A DNA stretch of 64,000 nucleotides. Source: Sphingobium chlorophenolicum. GTDB taxonomy: Bacteria > Pseudomonadota > Alphaproteobacteria > Sphingomonadales > Sphingomonadaceae. The notes beneath the pieces are model-generated. The model did no database searches, had not been told where the DNA came from, and saw only the letters and a list, made by a program, of their open reading frames with translations. The stretch is taken from positions 1-64,000 of the forward strand of contig NZ_JFHR01000019.1 in NCBI RefSeq assembly GCF_000722875.1, given 5' to 3'. Made by a program: the position numbers and the translations under genes. Within the stretch, counting starts at the first letter, position 1, and each line of letters starts with the position of its first letter. Shown in pieces: positions 1-8,528 of this stretch.

Positions 1-55
1 TTGGCAAAGTCAGTCCCGCGCGGGCATATTGCGCCCGAGTGGTATCGGTCCACAT
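1..55 (-). CDS. IS5-family transposase, N-terminal fragment (runs off the window)
   Basis: Reading the minus strand from 55 gives 18 codons, MWTDTTRAQYARAGLTLP, which I recognise as the usual opening of IS427-type IS5-family transposases. A GGAG ribosome binding sequence sits about seven bases before the ATG, which supports this start. The DDE catalytic domain would lie beyond the window, so it cannot be said whether the gene is intact. Recognition is from memory of the family; only 18 residues are available. Confidence 0.6.
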   Translation of the reverse strand, partial: MWTDTTRAQYARAGLTLP

Positions 56-110
56 CGTTGATCTCCGGAAGTTTGTTGCAAAACCCCTGAATCAACGACT
101 GCGGCAAGCG
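1..110 (-). mobile_element. Left-edge fragment of an IS5-family (IS427-like) insertion sequence
   Basis: The first bases hold the start of a transposase reading off the window edge on the minus strand, preceded by a short leader. Only one end of the element is visible, so its length, inverted repeats and target duplication cannot be confirmed. The outer boundary is my estimate: two YTAR-like tetranucleotides (TTAG around 117-120, CTAA around 139-142 on the minus strand) are candidate target sites. The element lies directly downstream of atpG, where atpD is normally found. Family placement rests only on the transposase N terminus. Confidence 0.55.
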
Positions 111-135
111 TCAAGCTAACCCACTGATACCACTC
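37..135 (-). promoter_or_regulatory. Nested inverted repeats around the transposase start codon
   Basis: Bases 37-46 (GAGTGGTATC) are a perfect inverted copy of 126-135 (GATACCACTC). Inside them, 56-62 (CGTTGAT) is a perfect inverted copy of 91-97 (ATCAACG). On the minus-strand transcript the inner helix pairs the bases between the ribosome binding site and the ATG, and the outer helix pairs codons 4-7 of the transposase with the far leader. The start codon would lie between the two helices. Such foldbacks are known to limit transposase translation from read-through RNA in some IS elements; that role here is inference. Confidence 0.45.
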
Positions 136-157
136 AACTTAGTTTCGGATCGGGCTC

Positions 158-1042
158 TTAGAGGGCTTCTGCGCCCGAGATGATTTCGACCAGTTCGGTG
201 GTGATCGCGGCTTGACGGCTGCGGTTATACTGAATGGTCAGCTTGTTGATGAGGTCGCCTGCGTTGCGGGTCGCATTGTCCATGGCGGTCATCGACGCGC
301 CCTGTTCGGACGCGTTGTTTTCCAGCAGCGCCTTGAAGATCTGCACCGTGACGTTGCGCGGCAGCAGGTCGTCGAGGATCGCTTCCTCGCTCGGCTCATA
401 TTCCACCGTCGCGCCGATGGCGTTGCTGTCGGCGTCTTCCGGAATCTTGACCGGGATGATCTGCTGCTCGGTCGGGATCTGGACCAGCGCCGAACGGAAG
501 CGCGAGAAGAAGAGATGCGCGACGTCGAACTTGCCGTCCAGATACATCTGCGTCAGTTCATGCGCGACTTCTTCGGCCTGATCATAACCGGGTTCCTTGG
601 CGCCGGTGGTGTCGTACTGGGCGACGATCATGCCGGGGAAGGTGCGGTTGATCACCGGACGGCCCTTGCGGCCGATCAGGTAGAAGCGGACGGTTTTGCC
701 CTGCGCGATCAGTTCGTCCGCCTTGACGCGGGCGGCCTTGACGATGTTGGCGTTGAACGCGCCCGCAAGGCCACGGTCGGAGTTGGCGACGACCAGCAGA
801 TGAACATCATCCTTGCCGGTCCCGGCCAGCAGCGGGGATGCGCCTTCGCCCGAACCGCCCGCGATCTTCGAAGCCAGGCTGGCGACGACCGCTTCCAGGC
901 GGCTGGAATAGGGGCGAGCGGCTTCGGCGGCGGCCTGCGCCTTGCGCAGCTTCGCGGCGGCGACCATCTGCTTCGCCTTGGTGATCTTCTGGGTCGATTT
1001 CACCGACCCGATGCGCAGCTTCAGTTCCTTGAGGCTAGCCAT
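158..1042 (-). CDS. atpG: F1 ATP synthase gamma subunit
   Basis: The 294-residue product is the central rotor shaft of F1 and couples proton flow through Fo to catalysis in the alpha3beta3 ring. The conserved N-terminal helix ([27 protein letters not shown], here ending KAKQMV) and the C-terminal helix containing [15 protein letters not shown] are both present, so the gene is full length. It starts only three bases after the stop of the LysE-type gene (TGA-ACT-ATG), so its translation is probably coupled to that gene. An IS fragment follows it instead of atpD, so atpD and atpC must be supplied from outside this window. Confidence 0.98.
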   Translation of the reverse strand: MASLKELKLRIGSVKSTQKITKAKQMVAAAKLRKAQAAAEAARPYSSRLEAVVASLASKIAGGSGEGASPLLAGTGKDDVHLLVVANSDRGLAGAFNANIVKAARVKADELIAQGKTVRFYLIGRKGRPVINRTFPGMIVAQYDTTGAKEPGYDQAEEVAHELTQMYLDGKFDVAHLFFSRFRSALVQIPTEQQIIPVKIPEDADSNAIGATVEYEPSEEAILDDLLPRNVTVQIFKALLENNASEQGASMTAMDNATRNAGDLINKLTIQYNRSRQAAITTELVEIISGAEAL

Positions 1043-1045
1043 AGT

Positions 1046-1672
1046 TCAAACATTCCGAGCAAGGGCCAGACGACCCGCGAGACCAAAGAAACCGACGCCC
1101 ATGGCGCCTTCGAACCAGCGCATCGCGCTGCTCTGCCCGACCCTGCGCCCCGCCTTGGTGGCGAGGATCGCGAGAAGGGCGCACCAGAGGAAGCCCAGCG
1201 CATAGACGATCGCGATCAGCGCCATGCCCTGCCACGGCGCGTCCGGGCCGGTGCCCACGAACTGTGGCAGTGCGGCGAGGAAGAAGATCGCGACCTTAGG
1301 GTTCAGCACGGTGCTGATGAAACCCTGGGTAAAGGGCGATCCGCCGATGCGCAGCCTGGGCGCGTCCGATGCGGGGGCGGGCTTCACCGCGCCGCGCAGC
1401 ATCGAAAGACCCAGCCATGCGAGGTAGATCGCGCCTGCGACCTTCACTGCCATGAACAGGCCCGGCACCGCGTTCAGGACGCTGAGGAAGCCGAAGCCGC
1501 ACAGCGCCATGTAGAACAGTCCGCCAAGCTGGATGCCGCCGATGGCCGCCATCCCCGCCTTCAGCCCACGGCGCGCCGCGTGACCGGCCACCAACATGGT
1601 GTCCGGTCCCGGCAGCAGCACCAGACCGATCGACATCACGGTCCAGGCGAGAAGGGATTGGGCGGTCAGCAT
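1046..1672 (-). CDS. LysE/RhtB-family amino-acid exporter, lying inside the atp operon
   Basis: The 208-residue protein is an inner-membrane transporter of the LysE/RhtB family, which exports amino acids or related metabolites. The family hallmark LLPGPDTMLV occurs in the first 30 residues, followed by hydrophobic segments spaced as expected for about six membrane helices, and the length is normal. The substrate cannot be read from sequence. It is odd that this gene sits between atpA (120 bases upstream) and atpG (three bases downstream), in the same orientation, splitting an operon that is usually contiguous. It is presumably transcribed with the ATP synthase genes. Confidence 0.9.
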   Translation of the reverse strand: MLTAQSLLAWTVMSIGLVLLPGPDTMLVAGHAARRGLKAGMAAIGGIQLGGLFYMALCGFGFLSVLNAVPGLFMAVKVAGAIYLAWLGLSMLRGAVKPAPASDAPRLRIGGSPFTQGFISTVLNPKVAIFFLAALPQFVGTGPDAPWQGMALIAIVYALGFLWCALLAILATKAGRRVGQSSAMRWFEGAMGVGFFGLAGRLALARNV

Positions 1673-1699
1673 TATCGCGGCTTCGTTCTTCCTTTTCTC

Positions 1700-1779
1700 G
1701 TCATGCCAGCGGAAGCTGGCATCTCGTGCCTCTAGGATCGTCCTATCCGGCCTGAGATCCCAGCTTTCGCTGGGATGAC
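1700..1779. repeat. Family A palindromic element between atpA and the LysE-type gene
   Basis: Two small hairpins, GCCAGC-ggaa-GCTGGC (1705-1720) and CCCAGC-tttc-GCTGGG (1759-1774), face each other, and their outer flanks (GTCATGCCAGC and GCTGGGATGAC) are themselves imperfect inverted copies. A short palindrome, GGAT-cgtcct-ATCC, lies between them. The layout matches the paired-hairpin REP/BIME type and the four other family A copies in this window, with a different stem sequence. It fills most of the atpA-lysE gap and could affect read-through or mRNA stability inside the operon. Confidence 0.7.
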
Positions 1780-1792
1780 GGGGTGGTGCTTT

Positions 1793-3879
<2,087 letters not shown>

Positions 3880-4090
3880 GCGCTTACCGTCCTCCACTTG
3901 ATACCCGGCACTTAATTTGCCGGTCATGCAAAAAGGGGGCGCGGTTCTGTCCGTCCCGGTCCCCTGTTGGGGGGCCGGTTAGCAGTGGGATTGTGACTAT
4001 GCAAGCCATGGAACGCGATTCCATCGTCAGGATGAAATCATCGCTATTTGACTGAGTTTTTATGATGCTGGAATCGGATAGTCCAACGCT

Positions 4091-5647
4091 TTATTTCTCG
4101 CCATCGGGCGGGGTCAGCCGCCCCTTCTGGCAATGGTAGACGATCCGTTCGTTGGGCTGCGCGGGCAGCAGCGCGGCCAGGTCGCCCTGCTGCGACGCGA
4201 TCTTCGTCAGCAGCGCGGAATCGCCGCTGCATCCCCGGATCGGGCCGTTTCCAAGGGCGCGGGCCTTGGCCATGGTGTCGATGTCGGGCAGCCAGCGCTG
4301 AACCCGCAAAATGCCTGTCGCGGGATCGAAGCGGCTGACGGTCACGAAATTATGGTCGCCGGGCACGTTGGCGCGCTGCCATCCGGTGCCGGACGGGACA
4401 TATTGGACATTGCCGTCGACGCAGCCCCCCTCCGCCCAGTGGAAGCCGATATCATTGGGTTCCGACACGGTCAGCCGGCTGCGATTCACGTCGACCCGAC
4501 AGATATTGTCGCCCGCCCAGGCATAGGCGCCGTTGCCGGTGACGCTCTTGTCCTCCGGCAGGGCAATGCGTTCCTCGATGCTGGAGAAGCTGGGTTTCAG
4601 AAAGAACAGGCCGATCGCACCGAACAGCAACAGGCCGCCGCCCGCCAGCCACCAGGTGGCGCGTCTTTCCCGCCCCTGGCTGTAGAACAGCCCGCCCGCG
4701 CCCAGCCCCAGCACCGCCAGCGCCAGCAGCACGGCGGCCCCCGCCATCGCATTTTCGCGGGCGGAGATGACGTCGCGCTCGGCCGTGTCGCGGGCCTTGT
4801 CCATCGCGGCCTCGCGGGCGTCGGCGCGGGCGCGCTCCGACTGTTGGCTTTGCGCTTCCTCGCGCTGGGTGAGCGCGGCCTCGGCGGCGTCGGCCTCCGC
4901 CATGGACCGGCAGGGGACGACGGTGTGCAGGGAGGATACCCCCGCCTGCCGCAGGAAGGAGGCGACCTCGCGCCAGGAAACGGCGAATCCGAATTCCGCG
5001 TCATTGCCGTCCGACACGGACCCGAAGCTGTTGACCCCCAGGACCCGGCCGCAATCGTCCACCAGCGGCCCGCCGCTGTTCCCCGCCGCCAGCGGCGCGG
5101 TGTGCAGCACCGTGTCGAAATTCTGGCTGGACCGCCCTGACGACACATTGCCGCTGGTCTTCACCGTGCTCAGCGGCTCCACCAGTTGCTTCAGGCCCAG
5201 CCCCTGCGCCCGGTCGACCGTGCCGGGATAGCCGATGGCGGTGACATGCTGCCCGTCGCTGACCGCCCCGGCGTAGAAGGTGCTGACCGGCAGACCGCCT
5301 TCCTCCAACTGGATCAGCGCCAGGTCGTTGCCGGGCGAAAAGGCGATGATCCTGCCGCCATAGGTCTTCGTCCCTTCCGACGGGATGACGCCGATGACGA
5401 GATTCTTCTCCTCCCGCGTCAGTTCGACCACATGGGCGTTGGTGATGATCTTGTCCGGCGCGACGGCAAAGCCGCTGCCATGGCCGACGAAATAAGCGTC
5501 GGACCCGTTGGTCGCGACCAGCACGACGCGGACAACGCCGCGCGCGGCGGCGGCGATGTCCTGCTGCTCCGCATGCGCGCCCATCGGCGCGGCAAGGGCA
5601 AGGATCAGGGCTAGGCGACGGAAAAGTGCGACCATGGTTGGCGGCAT
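4091..5647 (-). CDS. Membrane-anchored trypsin-like serine protease with a C-terminal extracytoplasmic domain
   Basis: A signal peptide (residues 1-26, ending AHA) leads into a trypsin-fold domain with the triad His72 (in TNAHVV), Asp108 (in GNDLAL) and Ser191 (in AAGNSGGP). There is no PDZ domain, unlike DegP/HtrA. An Ala/Glu/Arg-rich, probably coiled-coil stretch (about 245-300) follows, then two adjacent hydrophobic segments (about 303-326 and 333-352), then a roughly 165-residue soluble tail with four cysteines. Two helices would put both the protease and the tail in the periplasm. The target is unknown. The start could instead be the second ATG four codons on. Confidence 0.85.
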   Translation of the reverse strand: MPPTMVALFRRLALILALAAPMGAHAEQQDIAAAARGVVRVVLVATNGSDAYFVGHGSGFAVAPDKIITNAHVVELTREEKNLVIGVIPSEGTKTYGGRIIAFSPGNDLALIQLEEGGLPVSTFYAGAVSDGQHVTAIGYPGTVDRAQGLGLKQLVEPLSTVKTSGNVSSGRSSQNFDTVLHTAPLAAGNSGGPLVDDCGRVLGVNSFGSVSDGNDAEFGFAVSWREVASFLRQAGVSSLHTVVPCRSMAEADAAEAALTQREEAQSQQSERARADAREAAMDKARDTAERDVISARENAMAGAAVLLALAVLGLGAGGLFYSQGRERRATWWLAGGGLLLFGAIGLFFLKPSFSSIEERIALPEDKSVTGNGAYAWAGDNICRVDVNRSRLTVSEPNDIGFHWAEGGCVDGNVQYVPSGTGWQRANVPGDHNFVTVSRFDPATGILRVQRWLPDIDTMAKARALGNGPIRGCSGDSALLTKIASQQGDLAALLPAQPNERIVYHCQKGRLTPPDGEK

Positions 5648-5752
5648 TCATATGCGATGGCGGGGCAGAGGCAATGCGCAAAAATCGCAAAGCCGTTTTT
5701 TGACCGCAAGCGGCGGGAAGCCTGCTGTCTTCCCGGCGGCTATCGCCTATCT

Positions 5753-6814
5753 ATGAGCGAGATGACTGAGATCGAAGCCCCGATGCCTGCAATGCCGGAC
5801 CCGGAAGCCTGTTGGGACGCCTTCCTGCGCCGGGATCGCGGCTTTGACGGGCGATTCGTGGGGGCGGTGCTGACCACCGGCATCTATTGCAAGCCAAGCT
5901 GCGCGGCGCGCCATCCCCGGCGGGAGAATGTTGTCTTCCTGACCGGCCCGGACGCGGCGCGGGCGGCGGGTTTCCGCGCCTGCTTGCGTTGCCGCCCCGA
6001 CGAGGTGGGGCGCGACCGGCTGGCGGTGGAGGCGGCCATCGCCTTCATCGCCGCCGCGGATACGCCGCCTTCGCTGGAGGATGTGGCCGATCATGCGGGC
6101 TATGCGCCGCATCATTTCCACCGGCTTTTCAAGCGGGAGACGGGCATGACGCCCGCCGCCTATGCCCGGTCGCTGCGCGCCGAACGGCTGAAAAGTGCGC
6201 TGGCGGAAGGGGGCAGCGTCACCGGCGCCATCTATGAGGCGGGCTATAATGCGCCCAGCCGCGCCTATGCCGATGCGGAACGGCATCTGGGCATGACCCC
6301 CAGCGCCTGGAAGGATGGCGGACGTGGCGTCGCGATTCGCCATGCGGTGGTGCCGACCGGTCTGGGACCGGTGCTGGTGGCGGGCACGGCGCGGGGCCTG
6401 TGCCGGATCAGTTTCGATGAGGATGAGGCGGATTTGCGCCAGCGCTTTCCCAAAGCGGAAATCCTACCCGCCGACGAAGGGCTTGCAGCGTTGGCGGCGC
6501 AGGTCGCGCGGCTGATCGCCGATCCGGCGGAACCCCTCGACTTGCCGATGGATGTCAGCGGAACCGCCTTCCAGCAGGCGGTGTGGGCGGCGTTGCGCGC
6601 CATCCCGCCGGGCGAGACCCGGACCTATGGCGAGATTGCGGCGGCCATCGGCAGGCCGGGCGCGGTGCGGGCCGCCGGGACGGCCTGCGGGGACAATAAG
6701 CTGGCCGTGCTGATCCCTTGCCACCGTGTCTTACGCAGCGACGGCAGCCTGGGCGGCTACGCCTATGGCACGCAGCGCAAGCGGGCCCTGCTGGACCGGG
6801 AAAGGCGCGGCTGA
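5753..6814 (+). CDS. ada: Ada: methylphosphotriester sensor, AraC-type regulator and O6-methylguanine-DNA methyltransferase
   Basis: This 353-residue protein joins three modules. The N-terminal zinc domain has Cys46, Cys50, Cys77 and Cys80 (CKPSC and CLRC), one of which accepts methyl groups from phosphotriesters. An AraC-type helix-turn-helix region (about 90-180) follows, and then a suicide methyltransferase domain with acceptor Cys323 in IPCHRV. Methylation of the N-terminal domain normally turns Ada into an activator of its own adaptive-response genes. I start at ATG 5753 (MSEMTE) because the upstream extension is not Ada-like. No alkB or alkA lies next to it, so any regulon members must be elsewhere. 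Confidence 0.95.
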   Translation: MSEMTEIEAPMPAMPDPEACWDAFLRRDRGFDGRFVGAVLTTGIYCKPSCAARHPRRENVVFLTGPDAARAAGFRACLRCRPDEVGRDRLAVEAAIAFIAAADTPPSLEDVADHAGYAPHHFHRLFKRETGMTPAAYARSLRAERLKSALAEGGSVTGAIYEAGYNAPSRAYADAERHLGMTPSAWKDGGRGVAIRHAVVPTGLGPVLVAGTARGLCRISFDEDEADLRQRFPKAEILPADEGLAALAAQVARLIADPAEPLDLPMDVSGTAFQQAVWAALRAIPPGETRTYGEIAAAIGRPGAVRAAGTACGDNKLAVLIPCHRVLRSDGSLGGYAYGTQRKRALLDRERRG

Positions 6815-6889
6815 ACCGCCGCTTTTCGCTTTTCTTTCAGCAGGCTGTCGGCCATGCGCCATGGTTCAACGCCGTTTGCAGGGGGTGGC

Positions 6890-8389
6890 GTGAAGATTTG
6901 GGGTTTGAAGGGGCTGCTGCTCCTCGCAGGCGCGCTGGCGCTGCTTCCGGGCACGGCGCAGGCGGCATGGTTGCAGGCGAAGACCCGGCATTTCACCATC
7001 ATGAGCGACGGCAGCGAAGCCAAGCTGCGCGAATTCGCCGAAAAGCTGGAGAAGTTCGACGGCCTGCTGCGCCACGTGACCGGCATCACCGATCCGGAGG
7101 CGGGCAGCCCGGTCCATGTCTACCTGCTTTCCAGCGACGCCAAGGTGAAGGCGCTGGCGCGCAATGCCAATATCGGCGGCTTCTACACGACCTCGGACCG
7201 CTTCGCCTATGCGGTGCTGGCGCGGGGCATGAAGGCCAGCGAATATGATGTGGGCGCAGAGGATATATTGTTCCACGAATATACCCATCATTTCATGCTG
7301 CACCATTTTCCCGCCGCATATCCCGCCTGGTATGTGGAGGGCTTCGCCGAATTCTTCTCCATCGTGAAATTCCCCAAGGACGGGTCGATCCAGTTCGGGC
7401 TCATCCCCATGGCGCGGGCGCCCACGCTGGTGCAGGATTCGCCCTATCCGCTGAAGAATCTGTTCGCCCGCGACACCGATGGACTGGGGCTGCGGGATGG
7501 CGACCGCTATTACGGCACGGCCTGGCTGCTCACCCATTATTATCAGTATAAGGCCGACCGGCGGGCGGAAATCAGCCATTATCTGAAGGATCTGACCTCC
7601 GGCGTGCCGGACATGAAGCTGGACGATTATTTCGCGGGCGGCATCGACGGGCTGGAAAAGGATGTGAAGGCCTATATGCGCCGTCCGCTGGCGGCGTCGC
7701 GGCTCATTCCCAGCGCGGTGACGGTCGGCGAGATCGCGATCGGCCCGGTCGATCCGGCGCAGGGCGCTCTGGTCGAGGATGAATTGCGGCTGATGCACCG
7801 CCCCGATACGGAGGAGCTGCCCGGCATCGTCAGCGCGATCCGCGCCACCGCCGCCAAATTCCCGTCCAGCGCCTATGCCGCCGCGCTGCTGGCGGAGGCG
7901 GAGTGGGAGGCTGAGGAAAAGGACGCGTCGCTAGCGGACGCCGACCGGGCCATCGCGCTCGATCCCGGCCTGTCGCGGGCCTATGCCAGCCGGGCGCGCG
8001 TGCTGCTGGAACGGGCGCAGGATGACGGACGGGAGGAGGATTGGAAGGCCGCCCGCGCCGCCATCGTCAAGGCCAATCGGGCGGATACGGAAGACCCGGT
8101 GCCGCTGGCGCTCTTCTACCGCTATCATGCGATGAAGGGCGGGCCGATGCCGGAGGTTGGCTATGACGGGCTGGCCAAGGCCTATGTGCTGCTGCCGCAA
8201 CGCCCGGAATATCGCATGGCCTATGTGCAGGCCCTGGCGTTCCGGGGGGAATATGCCGCTGCCTCCCGCCTGCTCGATCCGCTGGCCTATTCGCCGCACC
8301 CTTCGGGCATGCGCGATTCGGCGCTGGCGCTCAAGAAGCGGTTCGATGCAGAGGCCGCTAAGAAGAAAGGCCCTTCAACCGCTCCATGA
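6890..8389 (+). CDS. Secreted HExxH (gluzincin-like) protein with C-terminal TPR region
   Basis: A signal peptide (KGLLLLAGALALL, cleaved after AQA) precedes a region resembling DUF1570-type peptidase-like proteins. It contains HEYTHH, an HExxH zinc motif at about residues 129-133, followed about 20 residues later by EGFAEFF, which could supply the third ligand. The second half (about 290-490) is helical with TPR-like repeats. The predicted location is the periplasm. I favour the GTG at 6890 with a G-rich ribosome binding site; ATG 6854 would add 12 residues before the signal peptide. Peptidase activity is inferred from the motif only. Its 3' end overlaps the convergent DUF1289 gene by 32 bases. 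Confidence 0.75.
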   Translation: MKIWGLKGLLLLAGALALLPGTAQAAWLQAKTRHFTIMSDGSEAKLREFAEKLEKFDGLLRHVTGITDPEAGSPVHVYLLSSDAKVKALARNANIGGFYTTSDRFAYAVLARGMKASEYDVGAEDILFHEYTHHFMLHHFPAAYPAWYVEGFAEFFSIVKFPKDGSIQFGLIPMARAPTLVQDSPYPLKNLFARDTDGLGLRDGDRYYGTAWLLTHYYQYKADRRAEISHYLKDLTSGVPDMKLDDYFAGGIDGLEKDVKAYMRRPLAASRLIPSAVTVGEIAIGPVDPAQGALVEDELRLMHRPDTEELPGIVSAIRATAAKFPSSAYAAALLAEAEWEAEEKDASLADADRAIALDPGLSRAYASRARVLLERAQDDGREEDWKAARAAIVKANRADTEDPVPLALFYRYHAMKGGPMPEVGYDGLAKAYVLLPQRPEYRMAYVQALAFRGEYAAASRLLDPLAYSPHPSGMRDSALALKKRFDAEAAKKKGPSTAP

Positions 8390-8513
8390 TTGCGCGGCGC
8401 TGGGCCTTGCTCATGCCCGCCCAGCGTCGGATTTCATCGGTCGTGCGGCCGCAGCCGGTGCAGATGCGCCCGGCCTTGTCCAACTTGCAGATGTTGACGC
8501 AGGGACTTTCCAT
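8358..8513 (-). CDS. Small DUF1289 cysteine protein
   Basis: Fifty-one codons encode MESPCVNICKLD and then GRICTGCGRT, followed by EIRRWAGMS. This matches the short DUF1289 family, whose four conserved cysteines (here Cys5, Cys9, Cys18 and Cys21) suggest a metal or iron-sulfur site. No function is established. It starts 15 bases after the stop of priA and is probably cotranscribed with it. Its last 32 bases overlap the end of the oppositely oriented HExxH/TPR gene, so the two mRNAs would be complementary there. Confidence 0.8.
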   Translation of the reverse strand: MESPCVNICKLDKAGRICTGCGRTTDEIRRWAGMSKAQRRAIMERLKGLSS

Positions 8514-8528
8514 GCGGGTCTCAAGCCA

